DNA of 64,000 bases from Stenogyne calaminthoides. Taxonomy: Eukaryota; Streptophyta; Magnoliopsida; Lamiales; Lamiaceae. Made by a program: the position numbers and the translations under genes. Under the pieces are notes generated by a model. It saw only the letters and a list, made by a program, of their open reading frames with translations. It had not been told where the DNA came from and did not search any database. How positions within the stretch are numbered: the first letter of the stretch is position 1; each line of letters begins with the position of its first letter. The DNA lies in NCBI GenBank assembly GCA_037126765.1, contig JBBCBC010000002.1, positions 21,917,853-21,981,852 on the forward strand, written 5' to 3'. This document shows, in pieces, positions 23,596-34,460 of this stretch.

Positions 23596-24124
23596 GTGCT
23601 TAGTGGGTATTCTGATTCTGATTATGGAGGTTGCAAGATTGACAGAAAATCCACCTCAGGAACTTGTCAGTTCTTAGGAAGTAAACTGATCTCGTGGTTT
23701 TCAAAAGAAGCGGACATCGATTGCAACATCCACTATCGGAAGCGAATATATGGGCGCAGGAAGTCAGTTGTTCCTAATCGCTCCCGCTTTAGTCGGCGGT
23801 GAGGATTATAACATTGAAGCTAAGAATGTACCTATTTTCTGTGACAGTAATAGTGCTATTGCAATCACTCAGAATCCCGTTCTACATACAAGATGCAAGC
23901 ATGTGGATGTCAGACACCATTTTATAAGAGATCATGTTGAAAAGAAGAATATCAGAATGGAAAAGATTCATACTGATATACAGAAAGCTGATATTCTAAC
24001 CAAGCCACTAGCTGAGATCAGATTTAGAGAATTGTGCAATGAGCTAGGGCTTCTGGATCTTGGAGAAAATGCACCTAAAATGTTTGATGGAATGATCTCC
24101 AGAACCAGCTGGTTAAGAGACTAA
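23596..24124 (+). pseudogene. Element B RNase H
   Basis: 'SGYSDSDYGGCKIDRKSTSG' carries the first catalytic Asp. One frame change near 23720-23760 is followed by 'VPIFCDSNSAIAITQNPVLH', 'KHVDVRHHFIRDHV' and 'KADILTKPLAEIRFRELCNE'. The stop at 24122-24124 ends pol. RNase H removes RNA from the hybrid during reverse transcription. Confidence 0.85.
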
Positions 24125-24429
24125 CCAGGTTGAAAAGAATCAGTTGAGTTTGGTATCTCAACTGATCAGAAGATCAGTCAAGGAACTGATGTGAGAAATC
24201 GATCAGATTTACAAGATTATCAGGTTAAAGGAACTGATCAGATTTAAGGTTTATCAGATTAAAGGAAACGCTCAATTTAAAAGGATTATCTGATTAAATC
24301 AGTTGGGTTATCTTACATCTTTGTAAGAAGATTAAGCTGATATTCAACAAGCAAAATTCACAAGTGGTATTCACAAGATTAAAGCTTAAAATCGCATAAG
24401 GATACAGGAATTTTACACAACAATGGAAT

Positions 24430-25200
24430 GATAGAACTTTTCATTGATAAAGACCCGAAGGTCAGGTTACATTACAAGATACAAGTACAAAGGACCTGAG
24501 GTCAAGACATAAATGATAACCAAAAACCCTAAACCTATAACCCTAAACCCTCATCCTAACCCAAGTGGGAGAGGGGAGAGAGAGATATTTTAAATCGATG
24601 CTCTCATTTTCCCCACTTAACAAGGGTGAGAGAGCTTTTAAAAAAAAAATATATCAAGGCGCCGCAGGTCAAGATCAAGAAAAATGGAGCGACAAAATGC
24701 CTTTGATAGGATTTTTTAAGCCCAGAGCCCTAAGAAAGAGTCAGTGGGCTCTCCAGCTGTTAAATGGTGAGTTGATATAGGAAGATCAGCTGTTGTCTGA
24801 TCAAGACCGTATATCAAACTCACGTTCATTTTCAGACTAAGTCTGTTGATGGTAGTTACGTCATAACGATAGACACACAAGGTGCATACGGTTAGGAGAA
24901 GTGTCTTCTCAGTTGCAACAGCAGGACCGCCGCCATGGTGGTAGAGAAGCTTTGCAACAATCGTATGTGAAATCTTTGACGATAACGAAAAACAAAGAAT
25001 AAGGGATTTAAATGGTTGATTTGAGAAGTCGAAATCATTGAAAAAAGGGGTAAAGGTGTTTGCCGGAAGTTTAACCGGAAATAAGGCTTCACCAGGATAC
25101 ATGATTCTACAAAGAAGATGAGTATGGTGAATGGGTTATGTTGTGTAAAACAATTGGTCCAATTTATAGAGGCCAAGCAAGGGTGCAAATGCAAATTCGA
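24430..25200 (-). pseudogene. Antisense transcription-unit-like segment in element B
   Basis: Unrecognised. On the minus strand TATAAA (25168-25163) precedes ATG at 25102, which opens 128 codons (to 24716), and another ATG at 24936 in a favourable context (ACCACCATGGCG) that opens only 14 codons (MAAVLLLQLRRHFS). GTGAGT near 24827 could be a splice donor, and 'caatgaaaag' near 24446-24437, after 'ttgtaatgtaacc', resembles a plant polyadenylation region. Element A has no counterpart between RNase H and its accessory ORF. It could be a captured host gene fragment or an antisense ORF; no family is assigned. Confidence 0.35.
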
Positions 25201-25980
25201 GTTCTCAAAACCTTTTAGAGAAATCGCACCAAAAAAGGACGGTGATGTAGGAATCACGCCGATCGATAATTAGATAAATTTACGGCGGATTGACATATCG
25301 AAAGATTCAGACGATAATTACGCATGTCAAATCGCGCCAACTTAGGGAATAGAGACTACTATTCTAGACTAAGTTTTGGCGGTAACACTTATTCCAAGAA
25401 TTGGATTGACTTGAGAAGAATCAGATTCAGTCAACCAAAATCTGATACATACAAAGCTGATCAGATGAGGAAGATCAGCTGAGCTTAAAACTCCAACAAA
25501 TCAGATACATCAGTCTTTGAAGAACAGAAATATCAGTTGAAGGGGGAACTTCAACTGATCAAGGAGGATTAGAAGGGAAATCAGACGTATTCAAGGAATA
25601 TCAGTTGAGCTTGAAACCTCAACAAATCAGATGCAAGTGAAGAAGATCAGCTAAAAGGATCAGTTGGGAAATTTTAAGGTTTAGGCAGAATACTAAGATC
25701 AACAAGTGAAATCAACATGGACAAGTGGTATTGACTGATTACAATATCAGTCAACCAGATACGCTTTTCTTTTCTCTTGATTCTTTGCTTATTTATCGGA
25801 TTTTATCTGATATTATTTGCCTTACTGTACCCATTATCCTTGTGACGTATTCCCTGCAAATCATTTAATGCGGACGTGGGGAACATGTATTAACTGCTAT
25901 TAAACGTGCTTTAAATCCAAAAGTTTTTCGTACGTGCTTTTCCTGACCCTACGATCAAAACTGCTTAATCTGGAGCGTTT
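25201..25980 (+). other. Element B linker between antisense unit and accessory ORF
   Basis: No open frame. Repeated 'gatcag' and 'tcagttga' words (25440-25700), as elsewhere in B non-coding parts. Confidence 0.5.
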
Positions 25981-25990
25981 AATCTTTTCA

Positions 25991-26042
25991 AACGGTTGAT
26001 CTTCCAAATCTTGTCTTCTCTTTCCCTCCTCGTCTTTATAAA
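25991..26042 (+). promoter_or_regulatory. Internal promoter of B accessory ORF
   Basis: TCAAACGGTT (AACGG core 25991-25995; nine of ten MSA positions) lies 41 bases upstream of TATAAA at 26037-26042, followed by a CT/A-rich leader. This repeats the box-TATA order of the LTR promoters but far inside the element. Confidence 0.45.
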
Positions 26043-26176
26043 GTTCATCAAAAACCATACCAGAGTTTTCCATTTTACAAACTTGCGTTTTATTCTCTGA
26101 AAACTCCAGATTACTTCTCTCAGATTCAAAGTGTTTTCCTAAGTTTCAAATTCATATTTCCGAAAAACAGAATCTG

Positions 26177-26311
26177 GTAATATATGTTTATTTGATGTAG
26201 CTTTTTAAATCCATTGATCTTAAATGCTTTTATTCTGTGTTATGGTTTCCGCTTGTGTGATATTCTTTGTATTAATGCACAATTTTTTAACCGAATCTAT
26301 CTTATCTGTAG
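26177..26311 (+). other. Predicted 5' UTR intron of B accessory ORF
   Basis: A GTAATATATG donor at 26177 and a pyrimidine-rich acceptor ending TCTGTAG at 26311 bound 135 AT-rich bases. The acceptor is immediately followed by the ATG at 26312. Predicted from sequence only. Confidence 0.4.
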
Positions 26312-29300
26312 ATGATCACTCACGGAATGGGCAAAATAATGTGCAACTATACGGAACTGGCATCAAAGATCGTGGACGATAAGTTCGTACAATTCAATAT
26401 CACTCGGGATCCGGAATCCATGGAGGTCGAGCAAATTCTTCGAAAAGCAGGCCTTGAGAAATTCTGCGCTGCTCACTGCAATCCAGTGATGCAATATGAA
26501 GCACTAGAATTCCTAAGGAATTTAAGAGTGGATACGGATGCTCCAGGAGACGAACTACTTTCGACAGTCACCGGCGAAGAAATCAGACTGACGAATGATG
26601 ATATAACCCGTCTGTTCAGCCTACCCAAAGGACGGATCTCGCCTGCTCATTACAGGGAGAACGAAGATGAGCTGATCAGAAAAGAGCTCTTCAGAGAGGC
26701 TGACAAACATCATACTTCAGGATTTGTCAGGCCAATGCTCAAGAGGAAATACCGATTGTTGTTTGACATTTTGTCAAAAACAATTATGGGTATCAGATTC
26801 AGCCTGCATTCTATTACATCCGGTCAAACCGCATAAAGATGGTCGCAATAATTGATGAAGCGAAGAACATCAATTGGCACGGGTTCCTGAAGGCAATTCT
26901 ACTCCAAGAACATGAGAAATTTGGAGTTGATGAGTGGAGGCAGGTAATTCTGAAGAAGAAGATCAGCAATCTCAACAAGGTTGCAGTTATCCTTCAAGAT
27001 AAATTGCCAAAGGCCAAATGGGAATGTAATGGACCGAAGTCCTATAAAGGCTTTCACGCCACTTGGTCATTTTGGGCCACCAGACGATGATACGCGCCAA
27101 CCCCCCAAAGTCAAAGAAAGGAAAAGGCAAGAAGGCAACTTTTTCGCACTGATGCGGCGAATCACCAAGCTGGTGAAGGACCCGTAAGGCCCACCAGATG
27201 CCCCCCAAGAAGAAGAAAAGAAAACCGGTGAAGGCCAGAGAGAAGAGGCCAAGAAGGCGAAGCAAGCCCCCATGACTCGATGCTAGAAGAAGATGAGTCG
27301 ATGAAGAAGGAGCGCCGTAACAAACACCGGCCGCACCACAAAAAAATCGCGTGAAGCATCGATAGGGGGCTTCGAGAGTCGAGCTCATCGGATCATTCTG
27401 AGGATGAAGCACAAGCCGTTCGATCTCCTTCTCCTCCAGCCACAATTGATTCACCACTCAGACTAACGGCCATCGAAAGCATGTCTCCTATTTCTCCACC
27501 CTCACAACCTCGGGAAAATGTAATCGGTTCACAACTGTAAAGCTTCCTGTTGTGGGAACAGGCACCGCTTCCACAAACAGTAACCTCTCGCAGGCCGAAC
27601 CAATCAGCCATCTTCCACTGGCCAAGCACAACCGTAACCTTCCACATCACATCAAATTGAATCTGACAATTCGAGTCCCGGATCAACAAAGATCATAGCC
27701 GGAAATTGATCGTAATGCTAATCGAAAAGAGAAATTGATGAGTTGTATCCGGAACTGGTCGCCCAACCTGCCATAAGAGAAGAAGTTATGGAGATCCTCA
27801 CCTGGAGAGATCTTCGATTAAAAAGCTTCTCTTCGACTTTTATAATCATTATTGAGCAGATGGGCGGTGCGGATGAGTTTGCAGATTTCGATTTCGACAT
27901 GAGGAAATCTCTTTGAAGTGGGATCACCAATCGAGCTGATATTCGCTAAATCTGTCAAAGCTCGATCAACAGGAAGCTAGGGTTGATTTTAACAGATTTA
28001 ATCGAGATGGCCGACAAGACTCGCAAGATGTCATCATGAAGGATACAGTGAGTCGCCGATGATAGTGGAACGGTGCCGCAGTTCACGATCAACCACCGGA
28101 GGCACACAAACAATCGAACCGCATCAAGTGACACTCAACATTCCAACATCACATGTCACCACCGATCAACTTCGGAGATCAAATCTTGTCTCAAAGATCT
28201 CCGAAAAGAAGAAGTTGAGGGGGATCGATAATGATCAAAGGCGGATTGCCATCAAGGAAATAAAAGATGAAAGGGAAATGGCTATTTCCCAGTTAGAACA
28301 ATCAAAGATCAGTTCTCCCAAATCAGGGTTCATCAAGCGTACCGAATCGATAAAGACCGTTGATGCCAAACCGACTCGGTGGATAAACAACAAGTTTTTT
28401 TTTCGATGCTCATCGACAAGCTAGAATTGTGTGAAGAGAAACTTGACAAGTTGATTAAAAACACTCTCATCGCCATGGAATCGCCAAGACGGAGCCGATA
28501 TCAACGATTCAAAATCTAACTGCTCAAACTCAAGGCATATCGTTCTGAGATCTCAACAAGGCGATATCATAAATCAACTTTGGTTCTTCGAACTCCCACT
28601 CACTACTCTTTTTTGATCAAACCAAAAAGGGGAAGGACAGAATGAGAAACCAATCGACACAACAGATGCATAGGGGACATCACAAACTCGACTGAGAGAG
28701 AGTCACAAGAAGAAAACGACCCGGCCGGATCGCATGAGATAAAATATCGGGTGAAAAAGATGTCCAAAGAAAGAGATAAAAGAAGCCCTAAAAATGCCAA
28801 GAAGAAAGAAGGCGAAAAAAAAAAAATCGACAGAGGCGTAAAATCAAGAAGAAATTCAATTTGAGAGTGAAGAAAGGAAGAATTTGGAAAATCCGTGCAG
28901 AACCTAAAGTCGCCAAAGAAGAGTTGATGAGATCATCCCAAAAAAACTGCACAAGATGCTAAGAAATTTGAGGAATGGAATAAGATCAGAGTGAATGGCT
29001 TCGGATGCCTTTGTTCTTAATCTTGTCCCACAAGAAGAATCTCTCGATGAAGAATTCCTCAATCGGCTACAAAATAAATACCCGGATTTTCTGAAGTATC
29101 TGGAAAATGAGGCCAAGCTGATCAATGTAAAAATAATTCGCCAAGAGTATGATCATTTGGAATACTCGAAGAAGGCAGATGGCTCATTTGACAGATGGCA
29201 TTTCAAAGATTCTATTTTGACATCCCGCACCAAACGCAAATAAACTGATCTTCAGCAGACTGATGATGTCAAATGGAAACTTTATCAGATTTTCAACGTA

Positions 29301-29348
29301 CCTCAAGATCAAAGAGAGATGCCAGAAGGATACAAGCCCAAAGAGTGA
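26312..29348 (+). pseudogene. Element B accessory ORF (unknown function)
   Basis: Extra gene downstream of pol, same strand. The N-terminal part (26312-26836, then 26839-27060 after a stop) is a globular domain with 'KYRLLFDILSKTIM' and 'NWHGFLKAILL', matched in element A by 'QYRVLMDIVSKSIM' and 'NWLKFLIQTV'. A Pro/Ser/charged middle (27060-28900) follows, with a coherent stretch at 27736-27915. The C-terminal domain (28995-29348) has 'EEFLNRLQNKYPDFLKYL' and ends 'KLYQIFNVPQ' shortly before the stop at 29346-29348. No signal peptide or membrane helix is visible, so an envelope role is not supported. Frames shift many times. The function is unknown. Confidence 0.6.
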
Positions 29349-29545
29349 AGAATCAGAAGACTACTCAGGATCAGCTGCTCTTATTTTCAAACTTTTCTGA
29401 TGTAACATGTAATCATCATTCTTTAATGAGAAAAGTTTATTTTTCTGATCCTAAGACAAAGTCTCATTGTCTTCTGATTATATGCTCTTAATTGTTCTAT
29501 TTATTTATCAACTGTTTTGGTTTCTCAAAGTGTTTTGGTTTCATC
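29349..29545 (+). other. Non-coding tail before LTR2
   Basis: T-rich sequence between the accessory stop and the polypurine tract. It is duplicated at 32001-32197. Confidence 0.6.
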
Positions 29546-29559
29546 AAAAAGGGGGAAAT
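29546..29559 (+). other. Polypurine tract before LTR2
   Basis: AAAAAGGGGGAAAT directly abuts TGTTGGG of LTR2; it is the plus-strand primer site. Confidence 0.85.
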
Positions 29560-31139
29560 TGTTGGGAAATTTATAGTTTTGATGAAAGTTCCAAAAACAC
29601 ATGTAATAGGACCAGTCAGACCTGTTAGCTGACTGATGTTTATATTACCTGCTATAGGAGACCAGTTGATAATTACTGTATAGAACAACTGATGTAATAG
29701 ATAGGTCACATATTGAGGGGGAAACTCAATATGTATAGGTCAGATCTGAAGACTCAAAGGACTGCTGATATCCGAAAGGCCAGAATGCTAAAGAAGAACA
29801 GAAGATCAGATCGATCTGATCTAGTCAGATAACTCAGCTGAAGTCATGAAGCTCAAACTTAGAATACTCGAAGATCAGATGACTTCCAGAAGATCAGACC
29901 AGAAGACCTACATCAGCCGAGTCTGCTAGTTGAAGCTAAGTCAACCAAAGATCGAAGACTCCATCAGTAGATCGATCGTCAGATCGGTCGTACCACCAGT
30001 GAAATCGATGTTTCACCTAATCATACGTCGATGATCTGAACAAGAAGAATGTCAAGCTTAGTTGGAAGAACTTCACTGAAAAGTGAATCTGCTATCCAAT
30101 AAGAACAAGACACGTATGATCGTGAGCCGGTAATTGTAGATTTGATGCTACCTCTCAGAACGGCTACAAAGTACAAATTCATGCTTTCTGCCATGCCGCC
30201 TCGGCTAAATCACATCAAGCTCGCAGAAGTCTACTAAATATAGCCCGAAATTCAAATTGCTCTCCAACGGCTCTTTGATTTCAAGGTCTATAAATATGGG
30301 ATCACTTCAGAGTGAGAAAAAAGAGAACACGAAGAACGGAAACGCTGAACAATCAAGAAGCTCAAGCTAATATCAGATTTCCGCACGAAGAACACGATCA
30401 AGAAGATTATTTTTTATTAAGTGTTCATCCCATAAGTTCTTAGCATAGAAATCTTTTCATCTAATTGATTAGGCTACTTATACATAAAGAAAAGATTTCA
30501 TAGTTGGAACCTCAACAATCTTACCCAAACCCCTAAGTTAGGATAAGTTGTTTAGCAAGATTTCAGACTAGGGTTTCTAGTTCTGATCTCTGGGATCGGT
30601 TGAGTGTGAACTCTTTAAACATCTAGTTGGTGTACTGTGTTGGACTAACACATAAAACTAACTCCAGTTGGTTAAGTCGGTGCCCCTTGTGATAGGGAAG
30701 AGTGGACGTAGGACTGGTTTGTCCGAACCACTATAAATCTTGTGTGCCTCTCTTTGCTTTGATTAAGCGATTACACAATCGCACACAACCTTTAAAAAGC
30801 GATACATATTCCAAGTTGAGATCGGTTAGCACCAAGCTTCGATCCGATCAAACCCGACACTTGATCCAATTTGTTTAAAAGATTAACCTTGGAATCGATG
30901 ATCAAAACCGGTTTTTTCACACGGATAAAACTTAAGCTTCCGCGACACGCCGCTTAAACCGATATTATCGAATCGACCGCTTCAGCGATCAAGAAGTTGG
31001 TTATCACCCAAACCGATTCACTCAAGACTCGATCAAAGCTATCGCGCCCTCACACCGACCGCACACAAAAGTTTTTGTAAGTCTATTCACCCTCCCCCTC
31101 TAGACTTACGCCCTCACTAAACCCGATTCGGGACCTACA
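29560..31139 (+). repeat. LTR2 of element B
   Basis: 1580 bases, TGTTGGGAAATT to GACCTACA. CCAACGG is at 30264-30270 and TATAAATA at 30289-30296. It differs from LTR1 and LTR3 mainly at CAG/CTG positions, where it often reads CG or CCG. Confidence 0.9.
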
Positions 31140-32211
31140 AGACGGAGCCGATATCAACGATTCAAAATCTAATCGCTTTCAAACTCAAGGCATATCATTA
31201 TGAGATCTCAACAAGGAGATGTAATCAACTTTGGTTCTCTGAACTCCCACCTCACTACTCTTTTTTTGATCAAACCAAAAAGGGGAAGGACAGAATGAGA
31301 AACCAATCGACACAACATATGCAGGACATCACAAACTTCGGACCGAGAGAGTCACAAGAAGAACGGGCCACCAGATATGCATGATAAAATATATCGGCTG
31401 AAAAAGATGTCCAAAGAAAGAGATAAATTAAGAAGCCCGAAAAAAATGCCAAGAAGAAAGAAGGGCGAAAAAAAAATTGACAGAGGCGTAAAAATCAAGA
31501 AGAAATTCAATTTGAGAGTGAAGAAAGGAAGAAATTTGGAAAATCCGCACGTAACCTAAGTCGCCAAAGAAGAGTTGATGAGATCATCCCAAAAAACTAG
31601 CACAAGATGCTAAGAAATTTGAGGAATGGAATAAGATCGAGTGAATGGCTTCTGGATGCCTTTGTTCTTAATCTTGTCCCACAAGAAGAATCTCCTGATG
31701 AAGAATTCCTCAACTGGCTACAAAATAAATACCCAGATTTTCTGAAGTATCTGGAAAATGAGGCCAAGCTGATCAATGTAAAAATAATTCGCCAAGAGTA
31801 TGATCATTTGGAATACTCAAGAAGGCAGATGGCTCATTTGACAGATCGGGCATTTCAAAGATTCTATTTTGACATCCCGCACGTAACGCGAAATAAACCG
31901 ATCTTCGCAGACTAATGATGTCAAATGGAAACTTTATCAGATTTTCAATGTACCTCAAGATCAAAGAGAGATGCCAGAAGGATACAAGCCCAAAGAGTGA
32001 AGAATCAGAAGACTACTCAGGATCAGCTGCTCTTATTTTCAAACTTTTCTGATGTAACATGTAATCATCATTCTTTAATGAGAAAAGTTTATTTTTCTGA
32101 TCCTAAGACAAAGTCTCATTGTCTTCTGATTATATGCTCTTAATTGTTCTATTTATTTATCAACTGTTTTGGTTTCTCAAAGTGTTTTGGTTTCATCAAA
32201 AAGGGGGAAAT
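31140..32211 (+). repeat. Duplicate of the 3' internal end of element B
   Basis: Near-copy of 28487-29559: 'agacggagccgatatcaac', the accessory C-terminal domain ('EEFLNWLQNKYPDFLKYL', stop near 32000), the T-rich tail and a second polypurine tract at 32198-32211. It starts immediately after LTR2, at a shared 'caagacggag', with no primer-binding site. Confidence 0.9.
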
Positions 32212-33783
32212 TGTTGGGAAATTTATAGTTTTGATGAAAGTTCCAAAAACACATGTAATAGGACCAGTCAGACCTATTAGCTGACTGATGTTTATATTAC
32301 CTGCTATAGGAGACCAGTTGATAATTACTGTATAGAACAACCGATGTAATAGATAGGTCACATATTGAGGGGAAACTCAATATGTATAGGTCGAATCAAG
32401 ACTCAAAGGGATAAATTGATATCAAAAGGCGTAATGCTAAAGATGAACAGAAGATCAGATCGATCTGATCTAGTCAGATAACTCAGCTGAAGTCATGAAG
32501 CTCAAACTTAGAATACTCGAAGATCAGATGACTTCCAGAAGATCAGACCAGAAGACCTACATCAGCCGAGTCTGCTAGTTGAAGCTAAGTCAACCAAAGA
32601 TCGAAGACTCCATCAGTAGATCGATCGATTCAGATCGATCGTATTTCACCGTGAAATCTAATGTTTCACCTAATCATACGTCGATGATCTGAACAAGAAG
32701 AATGTCAAGCTTAGTTGGAAGAACTTCACTGAAAGGTGAATCGCTATCCAATAAGAACAAGACACGATGATGTGAGCCAAGAATTGCGTAGATTTGACGC
32801 CTCAGAACGGGCTACAAAGTACAAATTCATGCTTTTCGGCCATGCCGCTCCTCGGCTTCGTCACATCAAGCCCAAAGTCTACTAAATATAGCCTGAAATT
32901 CAAATTGCTCTCCAACGGCTCTTTGATTTCAAGGTCTATAAATATGGGATCACTTCAGAGTGAGAAAAAGAGAACACGAAGAACGGAAACGCTGAACAAT
33001 CAAGAAGCTCAAGCTAATATCAGATTTCCGCACGAAGAACACGATCAAGAAGATTATTTTTTATTAAGTGTTCATCCCATAAGTTCTTAGCATAGAAATC
33101 TTTTCATCTAGCTGATTAGGCTACTTATACGCAAGAAAAGATTTCATAGTTGGAACCTCAACAATCTTACCCAAACCCCTAAGTTAGGATAAGTTGTTTA
33201 GCAAGATTTCAGACTAGGGTTTCTAGTTCTCGATCTAAGGATCGGTTGAGTGTGAACTCTTTAAACATCTAGTCGGTGTAATTGTGTTGGACTAACACAT
33301 AAAACTAAGTCCCGATTGGTTAAGTCGGTGCCCCCTTGTGATAGGGAAGAGTGGGACGTAGGGATCGGTTTGTCCGAACCACTATAAATCTTGTGTGCCT
33401 CTACTGCTTTGATTAATTGATTACACAATCGCACACAACCTTTAAAAGCGCATACATATTCCAAGTTGAGATCAGTTAGCACCAAGCTTCTGATCTGATC
33501 AAACCTGACACTTCAGCCAACTGTTTAAAAGATTAACCTTGGAATCTGATTTATCAAAAAACCGGTTTTTCACACGGGTAAAACTTAAGCTTCCGCGACA
33601 CATCGCTTAAACCGATAGTTTCGAATCGATCCGCTTCAGCGACAAGAAGTTGGTTATCAGCCCAAATCGATTCATCAGACTCGATCAAAGCTAATCGCCT
33701 CACACGACTGCGCAAAAAGTTTTCAAGTCTATTCACCCTCCCCTCTAGACTTCGCCCTCACTAAACCCGATTCGGGACCTACA
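32212..33783 (+). repeat. LTR3 of element B
   Basis: 1572 bases, TGTTGGGAAATT to GACCTACA. CCAACGG at 32912-32918 and TATAAATA at 32937-32944. It carries the two segments missing from LTR1. Confidence 0.9.
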
Positions 33784-34380
33784 ACAAAGAAAGATGATTC
33801 ATCATCTAGTAAGAATGTGGCTTTTAAAAGCCAAAGATAAAACTCAGAAAACTAGAGTTCGAGAACCCCATGCCAAAAAATCGATGAGCTTGAGGAAAAG
33901 CTAAGACCGATGGCAAGGAGGTTTGAAAGACTTAATAGTAGATTTGGAAAATACAATAGCTATTACAGAACCACAGTACCAGAAGAAACCCGAGGACGAT
34001 CAACCGAGAAGAAGAAGGACCGAAAGTCGAGGGATCTTCATCCGAGAAAAAGAAGGACTCCAAGTCCAAAGAAGAAAGTGATCAGGATGATGATACCAAC
34101 AGATGCTATAATTGCTAAAAAGAAAGGTCACTTCCAAAGATGATTGTCCGATTTGAGTGCTAAGGAGAGAAGAGAAAGGCAAGCTAAAAAAGAGACAAGA
34201 AGTTCTCTAGCAAAAAGGCCATGGTTGCAGAAGAAGAACATTCTGAGGAGGGATCTAGCTCTTCAGATGAGATATTCTATTAATCGAAAAGTGATGACAT
34301 TTGTCTGATGGCCATTGAGGAGGAGGAAAACAAGGGCACTGAGCTGATAAAAGATCACATAGCACTGATGAGCAGAGATG
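33784..34380 (+). pseudogene. Element A gag, C-terminal part
   Basis: Continuation of element A gag after element B: 'DDSSSSKNVAFKS', then a basic segment (33910-34143) and a damaged CCHC zinc knuckle near 34103-34150 (Cys-Tyr-Asn-Cys, then Lys-Gly-His-Phe in a shifted frame, then Asp-Cys). A CCHC knuckle binds element RNA. Several frameshifts. Confidence 0.75.
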
Positions 34381-34460
34381 AAAAGGCCCCTGATGTATGG
34401 TATCTTGACAGTGGATGTTCAAGACATATGACAGGATTCAAGAAGATGCTCAGTGACTAT
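34381..34460 (+). pseudogene. Element A protease, 5' part
   Basis: 'VWYLDSGCSRHMTGFKKML' with the catalytic DSG at 34407-34415. It is interrupted after SDY by solo LTR D; joining 34460 to 36181 keeps the frame ('VEQRGPQITFGDNSKG'). Confidence 0.85.

Larger units (their letters stand above)
16600..33783 (+). mobile_element. Ty1/copia retrotransposon B with three LTRs, nested in A
   Basis: LTR1 16600-18016, internal region 18017-29559, LTR2 29560-31139, a second copy of only the 3' end of the internal region (31140-32211), and LTR3 32212-33783. The order gag-PR-IN-RT-RH is copia. A long accessory ORF and an antisense unit lie between RNase H and the 3' LTR. It sits in element A gag in the same orientation. 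Confidence 0.85.

Noticed and set aside
24527..24560. Telomere-like CCCTAAAC words
   Set aside because: Only about three irregular units inside element B; no array.
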